From: Acidobacteriota bacterium
GTDB lineage: Bacteria; Acidobacteriota; Holophagae; Holophagales; Holophagaceae
DNA: 64,000 bases
Reading direction: 5' to 3'
Assembly (NCBI GenBank): GCA_016195985.1
Contig: JACPYP010000011.1
Span: forward strand, 1 to 64,000
Position numbers and translations under genes: made by a program. Under the pieces are notes generated by a model that ran no database searches, had not been told where the DNA came from, and worked only from the letters and a program-made list of their open reading frames with translations. Below, one piece after another: positions 16,574 to 25,039 of this stretch (position 1 is the stretch's first letter; every line of letters starts with the position of its first letter).

Positions 16574-18193
16574 ATGCCCGCGTCATTCCTCGACCGGATT
16601 TCCGTGCGCGCGAAGCTTTGGCTGCTGGCCGGAAGCCTGATGGCTGCCGCGCTGACCCTGGGCGGAGCCGGTTTCTGGGTGGCTCAGCGCCTCACGGCCC
16701 AGTCCGGCGAATGGGCCGAGACGATGCTGAAGCTGAGCCACGCGGGCGATGTGGCCCGGGAGGCCCAGAACGACTTCAAGACCCAGGTGCAGGAATGGAA
16801 GAACATCCTCATCCGCGGCCACGATCCGGAGCAGATGGCGAAGTACAGAGCCGCCTTCGACACCTCCGAAAAGGAGGTTGAAAAGGATCTGGCGAAGCTC
16901 CGGGCGCTGTTGACGGAACTGGGGATCTCCACCGCGCCTGTGGACAGGACTTTGCAAGAACTCCATGCGCTCGGGGCGAAATACCGGGAGGCGCTCGGCA
17001 CCTGGAACGCCAGGGACCCTCTGGCTTACCGGACGGTGGACGCGCAGCTGAAAGGCATCGACCGGCCCATGAACGAGGCGATCAAGGCCCTGGCGGAGAC
17101 CACCTTCACCGAGGCCAAGCGCATCGAGCTGCGCGAGAAAGGCGCGATGGCCGATCTGGTGCGATTCGGCATGATCCTGAACCTGGCCATCCTGGCGGTC
17201 AGCGTGGTTTTCGGCATCTGGATTTCCGGCGCCGTCATGGGGCGCATCCGGCGGTCGCTGAAAGAGGTGTCAGAGGGGATGGAGCGCATGGTGGCGGGGG
17301 ATTTCAGAAGGGGCGTCGAGGTCCACTCCGAGGATGAGCTGGGCCGCATGGCCCGGGATTTCAACGCCATGCTGTCGCGGTTCCAGCAATTCTTCGCGCA
17401 GCTCCGCGGGGCGGGCCTCCGTGTGGCGGAGGGGTCGACGGAATTGAGCTCCACGGCCGGCGAGGTCTCCCGCGCCACCAACGAGATCGCCAGGTTCGCC
17501 GAGGGACAGCGGATGGCTTCGGAGCGCACGTCGGCGGCCATGACCGAATTCTCGGCTTCCATCCAGCAGGTGGCGGGCAATGTCCGCAGCAGCGAGGCAG
17601 GCACCGAAACCATGGTAAAGGCCGCCCAGGAAGGGGCCCGGCAGGGCGAGGCCACGGTGACGGCCATGCAGGATATCCGGCAGGCCACCCAGGAAATGGT
17701 GAAGGCCGTGCAGGTGATCCAGGATCTGGCCCGGCAGACCAACCTGCTGGCCCTCAACGCGGCCATCGAATCCGCCAAGGCCGGTGTTCACGGCAAGGGT
17801 TTCGCCGTGGTGGCGGAGGAGGTGCGCAAGCTCGCGGAGCGCAGCGCCGGAGCGGCCAAGCAGATCGGCGAACTGATCCAGCGCACGGAGGATGCCATGG
17901 TGACCGGCATCCGCACGGTGGAAGCCACGGACGCCACCATTCGCGTCATCCAGGAAAACATCGGCGCCGTGGTGGCGGCCGCGCGGGAGATCGGCGCCGC
18001 CACGGAGGAACAGGGCCGCACCTCCGAGGAGGTGGCCCGCCAGGTGGAGGAATCCGCCCAGTCCACGGAACGCAGCGCGGCGGCCTCGACGGAACTGGCC
18101 CACACGGTGGAGGAAGTGAACCGCACCGCGGACCACCTTTCACGGATCGCCGAGGACCTGTCGGCCTCGCTGGCCCAGTTCAAAACGAACTGA
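16574..18193 (+). CDS. Methyl-accepting chemotaxis protein with four-helix-bundle sensor
   Basis: A chemoreceptor of 539 residues. TM1 spans about 11-36, followed by a helical periplasmic sensor domain (about 37-193, rich in charged heptads), TM2 about 195-218, a HAMP linker to about 270 and a cytoplasmic signalling hairpin. The hairpin tip reads [20 protein letters not shown] and then [19 protein letters not shown], the conserved CheA/CheW contact region. It is a stand-alone gene with GGGGGTGG before the ATG. Ligand unknown. It probably feeds a chemotaxis pathway elsewhere, as no motility genes lie beside it. Confidence 0.93.
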   Translation: MPASFLDRISVRAKLWLLAGSLMAAALTLGGAGFWVAQRLTAQSGEWAETMLKLSHAGDVAREAQNDFKTQVQEWKNILIRGHDPEQMAKYRAAFDTSEKEVEKDLAKLRALLTELGISTAPVDRTLQELHALGAKYREALGTWNARDPLAYRTVDAQLKGIDRPMNEAIKALAETTFTEAKRIELREKGAMADLVRFGMILNLAILAVSVVFGIWISGAVMGRIRRSLKEVSEGMERMVAGDFRRGVEVHSEDELGRMARDFNAMLSRFQQFFAQLRGAGLRVAEGSTELSSTAGEVSRATNEIARFAEGQRMASERTSAAMTEFSASIQQVAGNVRSSEAGTETMVKAAQEGARQGEATVTAMQDIRQATQEMVKAVQVIQDLARQTNLLALNAAIESAKAGVHGKGFAVVAEEVRKLAERSAGAAKQIGELIQRTEDAMVTGIRTVEATDATIRVIQENIGAVVAAAREIGAATEEQGRTSEEVARQVEESAQSTERSAAASTELAHTVEEVNRTADHLSRIAEDLSASLAQFKTN

Positions 18194-18242
18194 CCGAAAC
18201 GCGAATACCAAGTTGCGTTCAATCCAAAGAGAAAAGGACTTT

Positions 18243-18286
18243 CACCACCAAGCACCCCGGCCGCGTGGCCGGGGTGCTTGGTGGTG
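18243..18286. terminator. Perfect 20-bp hairpin after the chemoreceptor gene
   Basis: CACCACCAAGCACCCCGGCC (18243-18262) pairs perfectly with 18267-18286 across a GCGT loop and is followed by a T-rich stretch (TTCCTTATCTTTTG). It lies 50 bases after the chemoreceptor stop and should end that transcript. Its left arm belongs to the dispersed repeat described for this gap. Confidence 0.75.
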
Positions 18287-18405
18287 TTCCTTATCTTTTG
18301 AATTCAAATCCGTGTGAATCCGTGTCATCCGTGGCCAACTTATTTTTGAAAGCTATGGGAACCACAGGCCCAGCCCCTTGGGAGCCGCGCGGCTCTTACC
18401 CTTAT

Positions 18406-18473
18406 CCCTTTCATCACCTCCATCCCGGCAAAAGAAAAGAAGTTGTTTAGCCGGGATGAAGGAGATGAATGGG
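18406..18473. repeat. Dispersed hairpin repeat with AAAAGAAAAGAA loop, copy 1
   Basis: A 24-base arm (18406-18429, ending CATCCCGGC) pairs with 18450-18473 (beginning GCCGGGATG) with only a few mismatches, around a loop starting AAAAGAAAAGAAG. A second copy in the opposite orientation lies at 44026-44086. Confidence 0.75.
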
Positions 18474-18735
18474 ATGGAGCGGATGTTTCCTTTTCATTGG
18501 TGCGAATCCGCGTTCGAAGGGCCTATTGGTACCAAGTTGCGTTCAATCCAAAGAGAAAAGGACTTTCACCACCAAGACACCATGGCACCAAGTTTATTTT
18601 TGGCTCGTATATCGCCGTATCCTTGGCTGATAAACCCACTTTGAACGCAACTTGGTATAAAAAGTCACCTCGACATCACCTTCTGGCACCCGGCGCGTCG
18701 AACGCGGCGCCGATCAGGGGGGCGGAGGTGATGCC

Positions 18736-19167
18736 ATGTCCCGTTCTTTCCTGCCAGGCCGTGGCTGGGGTGCCGCGGCCCTTCTTCTTCTGCAGCCCGT
18801 GCTGGGGGCCGAGGGCGTTCCCGTTCAAGAGGCGGCCAAATACCTGCTCATCCTGGCCGCCAGCGCGGGTTCCGAGGGCCGGGTGGCTTGCAAGGAACTG
18901 GACATGGTCGCCCAACTGAAGAAGCAGGAGATCTCCGTGGATGCCAAGGCCCGGGTGGCCTGGTCCTTCACGCCGGAGCAGACCCGGTTCTACGCGGAGC
19001 AGGGCAAGCTGGTGGTGTGCAACAGCCGGAAGGTGTTCCCGGAGGGCGGCATCATCGCCTTCGAGCGCGTCGGAGGAAGGCTGACCGTCTTCGTCCACCG
19101 GACGAACCTGGGACGCAGCGGGGTCAGCCTTCCGGAATCCTTCCTGAAGATGGCCGTGAAGATGTGA
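18736..19167 (+). CDS. Small exported protein, YfiR/DUF4154-like
   Basis: A protein of 143 residues with a signal-like start (MSRSFLPGRGWGAAALLLLQ, then PVLGAEG). GGAGG sits seven bases before the ATG. The end of the protein (VVCNSRKVFPEGGIIAFERV, then a GGRLTVFVHRTNLGRSG stretch and LPESFLKMA) follows the pattern of the YfiR/HmsC-like DUF4154 family: G-x-I-x-F, charged turn, x-F-x-V-x, then S-x-x-L-x-x-A. YfiR proteins are periplasmic regulators of membrane diguanylate cyclases. The gene stands alone next to repeats and lacks a cyclase neighbour, and its N-terminal half is shorter than usual, so the family call is tentative. Confidence 0.55.
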   Translation: MSRSFLPGRGWGAAALLLLQPVLGAEGVPVQEAAKYLLILAASAGSEGRVACKELDMVAQLKKQEISVDAKARVAWSFTPEQTRFYAEQGKLVVCNSRKVFPEGGIIAFERVGGRLTVFVHRTNLGRSGVSLPESFLKMAVKM

Positions 19168-19174
19168 GCCGGGC

Positions 19175-20035
19175 CTACTTCGAGGCTTTCCAGGCGGCCA
19201 GTTCCTTTTCCAATTGGGCGGTGTATTCCTTGGGCGCGCCGCCGGGCCTGGAAAGGTCGATGGCCTTCTGCAGGTGGGCCAGGGCCTCGGGCAGGCGCTT
19301 GGCGTCGCGGCAGATGCGGGCGGCGGCCTCGTGGTTCCAGAAACTGTCACCGGCCTTGAGGCTCTTCTCGATCCAGAGGGCGGCCTTCTGGGGCTCGATG
19401 CCCTGCTCCTGGCAGTACTTGGCGGCCTGGTACCAGGGCACCCAGTCCGTGTCGGGCGCCTGCTTCAGCTTGTCCTCGACATGGGCCCAATAGATGCCCT
19501 TGGTGTCGAATGCCACGGAGAAACTCACGCGCAGCTTCTCCCAACCCAGCTCCACCACGGCGTGGCTGATGTCCTGGGGGATCACCCGGTAATCCAGGTA
19601 TTCGAGGAAGGGTCCAGCCTGGGGCGCGGCTTCCCAGCGCAGCAGGTCCTCCTCCTGCTTGTACTCGTAGGCGCCCCACTGCTTGGCTTTCCTGTTGAGG
19701 ATGAGGGTCCAGGTCTTTTCGTTGGCGATGACGAAGAAACCGTAGCTGCCCGCGGGCACGTCCTTGCCGGCCACCTTGGCGGCGTGGCTGAAGGTGATGA
19801 CGGTGGCATTGTTGGCGCCGGCCCGCCATACCTCCTTGAAGGGCACGAGGCCGCCCCAGATCGCGCGGCCTTTCACGGCGGGCCGCGCGAAGGAGAGATC
19901 GATCCGGCTGATGCCGATGTCCTGCGAGATCGTGGCCGCGGGGCTCACCCGCAGGGGGGTGAGGCGCACGGGGACGGGCTTGTCCTGGGCGGCCAAAGAA
20001 CAGGCGAGGAGGGCGGGGAGGACGAGGTTACGCAT
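19175..20035 (-). CDS. DUF2911-family exported protein with TPR tail
   Basis: About 286 residues. I chose the second ATG (MRNLVLPALLACSLAAQDKP) because GGAG is six bases from it and touches the first ATG. A signal peptide precedes a DUF2911 domain, recognised from IDLSFARPAVKGRAIWGGLV, the WRAGANNATVITF block and PAGSYGFFVIANEKTW. The last 80 residues contain helical tetratricopeptide-like repeats (EALAHLQKAIDLSRP). The domain's biochemical role is unknown; members are periplasmic and common in Acidobacteriota and Bacteroidota. It overlaps the stop of the Gcr-like gene by eight bases, as the last gene of a five-gene operon. Confidence 0.8.
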   Translation of the reverse strand: MRNLVLPALLACSLAAQDKPVPVRLTPLRVSPAATISQDIGISRIDLSFARPAVKGRAIWGGLVPFKEVWRAGANNATVITFSHAAKVAGKDVPAGSYGFFVIANEKTWTLILNRKAKQWGAYEYKQEEDLLRWEAAPQAGPFLEYLDYRVIPQDISHAVVELGWEKLRVSFSVAFDTKGIYWAHVEDKLKQAPDTDWVPWYQAAKYCQEQGIEPQKAALWIEKSLKAGDSFWNHEAAARICRDAKRLPEALAHLQKAIDLSRPGGAPKEYTAQLEKELAAWKASK

Positions 20036-21956
20036 GGGCATCTCCGGAATGGGGGGAGTCGAGGGCGTCTCCCTTGCTTGGCGGCAGGAGGAAACGCCCC
20101 GGCTGCCGGTTGAAGGCCTTCAGGATGTTCCACCAGAGGTGGCGGCGGGCGGGGCCGTTGAAGGCCCGGGCGCGCAGCGCGGTCCACAGGGCCAGGGCGA
20201 AGGAAACGGTGAAGTTCAGGGCGCCGATGAGGGTGATGCCCAGCAGGCCCCACAGGGCCTCGCTCCAGGGCAAGGCCCCCTGGGCCCAGAGGCTGGCGGC
20301 GGCAAGGGCCAGGGAGGCCGACTGGAGGGTGACGTGCCGCACTTCCAGATGAAGGCCCGCGAAGGCGAAGGCCATGGGGACGAAGACCAGCAGGGCGCCC
20401 AGGGCGGCGTAGCCCACGAAACCGGAGATGTTCCGGTGCATGAAGCGCCCCAGCCATGCCGAACGCTGACGGCCCAGAAGGGCCTGGATCCTCCGGCTGC
20501 GCGCCAGGGCCTCGGGCAGACGGCGGTAGGCGCTCCAGTTGGCGGCCCAGCCGGCGGCCAGACTGGAGATCCACAGCAACACGCCGGTGACAGCGGCGAA
20601 AACCAGGGTCCAGGCGTGGAGGGGATGGGTGCCGTGGAGGCTGTGGAGCGCGGTCTCCTGGCTCAGAGCGCCGTGGCCCGTGCGCCAGATCCAGAGGCCG
20701 GATATCGCCAGGGCCGCGGGCATGGCGGCGCAGACATTCCCGATGGTGGCGATGACCTGGGTGCGCGTGATGGCCGCCACCAGTTCGATCTCCCGCTCCT
20801 GGCCGTTGCCGTTCTCCAGGGCCCGGGCCAGGGCCGAGGCCGTCATGGCCGGCTGCTTGGAGGCCAGACTGAAACCCAGCAACTGCATGAGGCAGAAACT
20901 GACGGCGTAATTGAGGGAAAGGAACAGGCCCATCAGCAGGGGCGCCAGAGGCAGGGCCGAGCCGCCGTACTTGAGAAGGGCGGTGCCCGCCGTCAGCAGC
21001 CCGCCTCCGGCCGCAGCCCAGCCCATGGCCTTCCATTCCTTGAGGTTCCGGGCGATGTAGTGCTCTCCCGTATCGCCGGTGTGCTCCACCATCTTGCGGG
21101 CGAGGCGCTTCACGCTGGTGTTGACCAGGGCGCGCAGGCTGTGTTGGTCGGCGCTGCCCAGGGCCAGCTCCGCGGCGAAGGCGGAGCCGTCCCCCCGGCC
21201 GCCGGCGAAGGCGAGAAGCTGGTCGATGCGCTTCAGCTGGGCTTCGAGCAGCTCCAGCCGGAACACCAGATCCGTGGACACGCCGCGGTCGTCCAGGTGG
21301 CCATGGGCCTGGGACAGGGCGAGCAGGCAGTCCGTCCGGCAGCGCTCCCAGGCTTCCCGGGCCGGGGCGTCCGCGGGCGCTTCGCCGCAGGCCCGCGCCG
21401 CGTGGGCGAGGTCGAAGAAGGGGGAGTCGGCGTCCGTGCTGGTCCCGTCCAGGTTCAGGAGGTCCCGCGAAAGCCCCACGGCGGAGGCCCGGTGCGAAAG
21501 CAGGCGGGCCGCGTGCACCCAGATGTCCCGCGGCGGGGAGATCACTTGGCCCCAGGTGGCCTTGAGATCCGGGGGCAGCCCTTCGATCCATTCCGCGTCC
21601 GAGGCGCGCAGTTCCAGGCGGTCGAGCAGGGCGTAGAGATCTCCCTCGGAGTCCAGGCGCGGGATGAGGCGGTCGACCACCCGGAGGAAGCCCTCGCCCA
21701 ACAGCGAGGTGCGGTCGGGCAGCCCCGTTTCCGCCAGCAGGCGGATGGCCGAGGCATGGTTCCACTCCTCGGCCAGGGGGCCGAGCAGCCCCCGTTCCAC
21801 CAGCGCCTCGTGGAGCCGGCGCAGGCGGCTGGTGCGCCGGGCTTCGCCGTCCACGGATTCGAGCGGGGAGGCTTCCAGCAGCCATCGCAGGAGGCTCTCC
21901 AGCTTCGGTCCTTCGCTGGCGAGCAGCTCATCCAGCCTGGGGTCGGGCAGTGGCAT
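20028..21956 (-). CDS. Gcr-type polytopic membrane protein (named site-specific recombinase)
   Basis: About 642 residues, starting MPLPDPRLDELL six bases after GGAG. The N-terminal half is soluble and helical. The C-terminal half has about six membrane segments, including LPLAPLLMGLFLSLNYAVSF and later VTGVLLWISSLAAGWAANW, then NISGFVGYAALGALLVFVP and HLEVRHVTLQSASLALA. The last two blocks are the signature of the Pfam family SpecificRecomb (gonococcal Gcr). The database name implies DNA recombination, but no tyrosine or serine recombinase catalytic motif is visible, and a membrane role is more likely. It follows a small unknown gene and overlaps the DUF2911 gene. Confidence 0.82.
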   Translation of the reverse strand: MPLPDPRLDELLASEGPKLESLLRWLLEASPLESVDGEARRTSRLRRLHEALVERGLLGPLAEEWNHASAIRLLAETGLPDRTSLLGEGFLRVVDRLIPRLDSEGDLYALLDRLELRASDAEWIEGLPPDLKATWGQVISPPRDIWVHAARLLSHRASAVGLSRDLLNLDGTSTDADSPFFDLAHAARACGEAPADAPAREAWERCRTDCLLALSQAHGHLDDRGVSTDLVFRLELLEAQLKRIDQLLAFAGGRGDGSAFAAELALGSADQHSLRALVNTSVKRLARKMVEHTGDTGEHYIARNLKEWKAMGWAAAGGGLLTAGTALLKYGGSALPLAPLLMGLFLSLNYAVSFCLMQLLGFSLASKQPAMTASALARALENGNGQEREIELVAAITRTQVIATIGNVCAAMPAALAISGLWIWRTGHGALSQETALHSLHGTHPLHAWTLVFAAVTGVLLWISSLAAGWAANWSAYRRLPEALARSRRIQALLGRQRSAWLGRFMHRNISGFVGYAALGALLVFVPMAFAFAGLHLEVRHVTLQSASLALAAASLWAQGALPWSEALWGLLGITLIGALNFTVSFALALWTALRARAFNGPARRHLWWNILKAFNRQPGRFLLPPSKGDALDSPHSGDAHA

Positions 21957-21994
21957 CGGGACTCCGGGAGGGGAGCCTTCAGGGTGCCACAGTC

Positions 21995-22501
21995 TCAGGA
22001 CGTGGCGCCAAACCGCCGGGACTGGTTTTTCCGGGTGCCGTTGAGGAATTGCTCCACCGCCACCGGGTCCACGGTGGCCGGCGTTCCGGACCAACGCTGG
22101 GAGGGCTTCAGCATGATCAGCATGTCCTCGGGGCAGCCCACCTGCTCGTACAGGCGCTCGATGCTGCGGGCCAGCTGATCCGCGGTGGTTTCCGTGGCCA
22201 GGGCTTCGCGCAGCAAGGCTTCACGCCAGCGGTCCTGGGCCTGGGACCAGCGCGAACTGCCGGGGCGGGGCGTCTTGCCCACGGCCTCGGCGCAGGCGGC
22301 CCAGAGGTGCGCCTCGAAATTCTTCAGGGCCGAGCCTTCCAGGGCCCGCAGCCGCTCGACGGCAGGGCTGTCGCCGGTGGCGGTCACCTGGATTTCCAGG
22401 GACGTGAGGAAACCGAAATCGTAGCCCGTGACCAGGTCATCCCAGGTGAGAGGGCCGATGTGGTTCTCGAAGGCTTCGAGGGGAGAGCTGGCGGGCGTCA
22501 T
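21995..22501 (-). CDS. Unknown 168-residue protein of the Gcr operon
   Basis: I do not recognise this protein. The ATG chosen (MTPASSPLEAFENHIGPLTW) has GAGG five bases upstream and begins seven bases after the ureohydrolase stop; the frame is open further upstream inside that gene but is not used. The sequence is mostly helical and soluble, with tryptophans in LTWDDL and RWSQAQDRWREALL and a basic end (RKNQSRRFGATS). No signal peptide or membrane segment is seen. Its tight place between the ureohydrolase and the Gcr-like gene suggests co-expression and perhaps a partner role for the membrane protein. Confidence 0.65.
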   Translation of the reverse strand: MTPASSPLEAFENHIGPLTWDDLVTGYDFGFLTSLEIQVTATGDSPAVERLRALEGSALKNFEAHLWAACAEAVGKTPRPGSSRWSQAQDRWREALLREALATETTADQLARSIERLYEQVGCPEDMLIMLKPSQRWSGTPATVDPVAVEQFLNGTRKNQSRRFGATS

Positions 22502-22508
22502 GGGAGCC

Positions 22509-23447
22509 TCAGGCGAGAAGGTGGAGGGCGAGGTGCACGGCCACGCGGGCGCTGGCTTCGGCGCCATCCAGCGTGGGAGCGAGTTCCATGAGGTCGGCGC
22601 CCACCCATGGTTCGGTCCATTGCCGGGCTCCATGGATGAGACGGACCGTTTCGGCCAGGTTCAGGCCGCCGGGCACGGGCTCGGCCACTGCTGGCACCAG
22701 CACGGGATCCAGGGCGTCGAGGTCGAGGCTCAGGTAGGCGGGTCCCTGGCCCACGGCGGCGAGATCCTCCTTCAAGCGCAGGGACAACAGCGGGTCACGG
22801 AGATCCGCAGGGGTCCACATCCGCACGCCCACGGCGGAGAGGAAGGACAGCTCATCATCATCAAAGCGCGGCGCGCGCAGGCCCGCCTGCATGGTGCGCT
22901 CGGGAGCGACCAGGCCTTCCTCGATGGCCTGGCGGAGCCAGGTGCCGTGATGGATGTCCGTGCCCCAGGCGGCGCCTTCGGCGGCATCGGGGTGGGCGTC
23001 GATGTGCAGCAGGCCCAGGGGGCCATGCTGCCGCGCCAAGGCCCGCAGGGCGCCCAGGGTGAGCGAATGGTCGCCGCCCAGCATCAGGGTGCGGCAGCCG
23101 TTCAGGGCCCAGGCGCCGATGGTGGCCTGAACGGTTTCCAGCGCCTCCTTCAGCGAAAAGGGCAGGGCGGGGATGTTGCCGCCATCCAGCCAGCCCTGGG
23201 CGGCGGGGGATCCGAAGACGGGGCGGCCTTCCCTCAGTCTGTCAGGCATGGGATGCGAACCCACGCCCATGGAGGCGGCGCGCATGGCCCAGGGGCCGAG
23301 GCGCGCCCCGGGGCGGTTGATGACGCCCGCATCGCAGGGCGCGCCCAGCACCACGCCGGCGGCGCGGCAGGGATCGATGCAGAGGGGCAGCCCCAGGAAG
23401 GGCGTCAATCCCGTGCGGAGGCCCTGGAACAGCACATCAGCGGACAT
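22509..23447 (-). CDS. Ureohydrolase (arginase/agmatinase/formiminoglutamase family)
   Basis: About 312 residues from MSADVLFQGLRTG, with AGGAG five bases before the ATG. All metal-binding motifs of the binuclear manganese ureohydrolases are present: GGDHS near 125, DAHPDA near 146 and SLDLDALDP near 243. These enzymes release urea or formamide from guanidino or formimino compounds in the cytoplasm. The motifs do not separate arginase, agmatinase and formiminoglutamase, so the substrate is left open; SpeB-like agmatinase is the common annotation. It overlaps the end of the upstream acyltransferase gene by 11 bases and so belongs to that operon. Confidence 0.88.
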   Translation of the reverse strand: MSADVLFQGLRTGLTPFLGLPLCIDPCRAAGVVLGAPCDAGVINRPGARLGPWAMRAASMGVGSHPMPDRLREGRPVFGSPAAQGWLDGGNIPALPFSLKEALETVQATIGAWALNGCRTLMLGGDHSLTLGALRALARQHGPLGLLHIDAHPDAAEGAAWGTDIHHGTWLRQAIEEGLVAPERTMQAGLRAPRFDDDELSFLSAVGVRMWTPADLRDPLLSLRLKEDLAAVGQGPAYLSLDLDALDPVLVPAVAEPVPGGLNLAETVRLIHGARQWTEPWVGADLMELAPTLDGAEASARVAVHLALHLLA

Positions 23448-24180
23448 GGGAACTCCTGGGGGCGAGGGCGGTCTCGAAGGCGGCGATCCAGGCTTCGGCA
23501 TCCTGGAAATCCGAGGGATGGAGAGGCTCTTCGGCGGCGACGGCGACGGGCGTGCGGTTGGCGAAGAGGGTGCGGATGTGCGGGACCAGGGTTTCGTCGC
23601 CGGTCCAGGGGTAATGGGGAGCGGGGCTGCTCAGGCGCAGGGGCTGGGCGGGAAGTCCCAGGTGGAAGGCCAGGCGCAGGCCGCCCTCGTAGAACGCCGC
23701 CAGCCGTTCGCCGCGGGTGGTGGTGCCCTCAGGAAACAGCAGCATGGGTCGCCCCTTGCGCAGCGAGGCCATGAGAGCAGCCAGGGCGGCCGCGCGGCTG
23801 GTGGGATCCTCCCGCTCCACGAAGTGGATGCCCGACCGCTGGGCCAGGCGGCCGATGAGGGGATAGCCCGCCACTTCGCCCTTGGCGATGGTGCCCATGG
23901 GCCGCAGGCTCATGAGGGCGACGGGATCCACCCAGCTCACGTGGTTGGCCACCCAGAGAGGCAAGTCTGCGCGGAGGCGCCCTTCGACCTGGAGATCGAT
24001 GCCCAGCGCCGGCAGCAGACGCCGCGCCCACCGGTGCAACCCGGGCTGCGGCTCCGCTCCGGCGGCCAGACGGGGCAGAAGGGCGAAGGTGGGCCAGAGG
24101 ACGCCGGCCCAGCTCAAGGCTGCACCGGCTGTGGGGAAGCACGGTGAGGCCGGACAGCCGGTGCGACCCCATGGGGGCAT
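23437..24180 (-). CDS. Lysophospholipid/1-acylglycerol-3-phosphate acyltransferase (PlsC-like)
   Basis: About 247 residues with VANHVSWVDP (HX4D catalytic motif), GIHFVERED and the FPEGTTTRG block that binds the glycerol phosphate, in the normal order and spacing. An N-terminal hydrophobic stretch (GAALSWAGVLWPTFALLP) can dip into the inner membrane. It would acylate a lysophospholipid such as lysophosphatidate. AGAGGGGG precedes the ATG. It is the first gene of the minus-strand operon that continues through the ureohydrolase, and is the second PlsC-like gene in the window. A start a few codons further in cannot be excluded. Confidence 0.85.
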   Translation of the reverse strand: MPPWGRTGCPASPCFPTAGAALSWAGVLWPTFALLPRLAAGAEPQPGLHRWARRLLPALGIDLQVEGRLRADLPLWVANHVSWVDPVALMSLRPMGTIAKGEVAGYPLIGRLAQRSGIHFVEREDPTSRAAALAALMASLRKGRPMLLFPEGTTTRGERLAAFYEGGLRLAFHLGLPAQPLRLSSPAPHYPWTGDETLVPHIRTLFANRTPVAVAAEEPLHPSDFQDAEAWIAAFETALAPRSSHVR

Positions 24181-24316
24181 GGCCCCCTCTGGCGCATGGC
24201 CACGGAAGCCGTGTCCATGCTGTCACCCCCTTGGGGGCACTGCCGCGCCCCCAAACCCCTGCCGCGTGTGCCGATCAAGGCGCGGGAGCAGGTCACGGCC
24301 GTCCGAGGTCGGCACA

Positions 24317-24853
24317 CTAGCTCACCAGCTTGAGGCGGGTGTAGCGGGCCCGCACGCGCTCCAGGTCCTCGCGGGTGATGGCGGACCAGAGGCGGGTGTC
24401 GCCGGGGGCGTAGAAGTCGTGCACCTCCTCCACCACCCGCGCGCCGAGGGCGTTGTGGACGCTGCGGGCATCGGTGTTGCCCGGCTCCACCAGGAAGCGG
24501 CATTCGTCCACGTTCTCGTTGAGCAGCTTGGAGACCATGGCGCGGATGAGCAGGTAGTTCACCCGGCCCTTCTGGTATTCGGGGTGCACGGCGAGGGTGG
24601 CGCAGTAGACCGTGGTGCCCGCCACGAAATTCAGCACGTAGCCCACGGGCCGGTCGCCGTCGAGGGCCAGGAAGCACCAGTCGCGGTAGAGCTCGGTGCA
24701 GAGCCGGAGGTAGTGGGGGCAGAGCTCGCCGGTGCCATCGCCCGACCAGATTTCCGATTCCAGCCGCCGCAGGTGGGCGAAATCGGAGCTGCCCAACGGG
24801 CGGACGGTGTAGCGGGCGCCTTCCGGATGGGGTGTAAGGGTCTCGATCGTCAT
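24317..24853 (-). CDS. GNAT-family N-acetyltransferase
   Basis: A protein of 178 residues; GGGAGG precedes the ATG. GNAT features are YTVRPLGSSDFAHLRRLESE at the start, GYVLNFVAGTTVYCATLAVH for beta strands 4 and 5, and HPEYQKGRVNYLL for the pyrophosphate-binding loop (Q-x-x-G-x-x/A form). The end (NALGARVVEEVHDFY) has the usual late beta-bulge region. The acceptor cannot be predicted. It stands alone, between the operon headed by the acyltransferase and the convergent-looking hairpin after pit. Confidence 0.82.
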   Translation of the reverse strand: MTIETLTPHPEGARYTVRPLGSSDFAHLRRLESEIWSGDGTGELCPHYLRLCTELYRDWCFLALDGDRPVGYVLNFVAGTTVYCATLAVHPEYQKGRVNYLLIRAMVSKLLNENVDECRFLVEPGNTDARSVHNALGARVVEEVHDFYAPGDTRLWSAITREDLERVRARYTRLKLVS

Positions 24854-24990
24854 GGCCGTTCCTCCCTGGTTCTGAAACCAGGGTCGGCCACGGCGATGAC
24901 GGCCTCATGGCGGCGCTGCCAATTCCGCGGGAAAAGGGTGAAACCAAGCGGTGACGGGCATCCGCGAGGCAGGGACGACAAGTATCAGGC

Positions 24991-25029
24991 GCGGATGTGA
25001 CGGAACGTCGCCGTTCCCGTCACATCCGC
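24991..25029. terminator. Long hairpin after the pit gene
   Basis: GCGGATGTGACGG at 24991 pairs with CCGTCACATCCGC ending at 25029, and the pairing continues inward to about 17 bp with a single bulge. It begins 11 bases after the pit stop on the minus strand and should terminate or protect that transcript. No long T-run follows, so termination may need other factors. Confidence 0.65.
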
Positions 25030-25039
25030 GGAACTTCCA

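Larger units (their letters stand above)
18205..18659. repeat. Repeat block with terminal inverted copies of TACCAAGTTGCGTTCAA
   Basis: The 541-base gap 18194-18735 holds no credible gene. It is full of repeats. A 46-base sequence beginning TACCAAGTTGCGTTCAATCC lies at 18206-18252 and again at 18530-18576. Its first 18 bases return in inverted orientation at 18641-18659 (TTGAACGCAACTTGGTATA). The outer pair bounds about 455 bp, like a MITE or other non-autonomous element. A run of AATCCGTGT-type repeats at 18305-18335 recurs at 43950-43978. Confidence 0.7.

Noticed and set aside
20028-21956. DNA site-specific recombinase activity for the Gcr-like protein
   Set aside because: The family name suggests it, but the protein is a multi-pass membrane protein without recombinase catalytic residues, so I did not treat it as a partner of the integron or IS elements.
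19764-22178. Plus-strand open frame of about 800 codons across the DUF2911/Gcr region
   Set aside because: Antisense shadow of two real genes; low-complexity G/Q/E-rich sequence, no start signal and no domain.
24267-24316. Short inverted repeat TGTGCCGA ... TCGGCACA after the GNAT gene
   Set aside because: Only eight base pairs around a 34-base loop; too weak to call a terminator.
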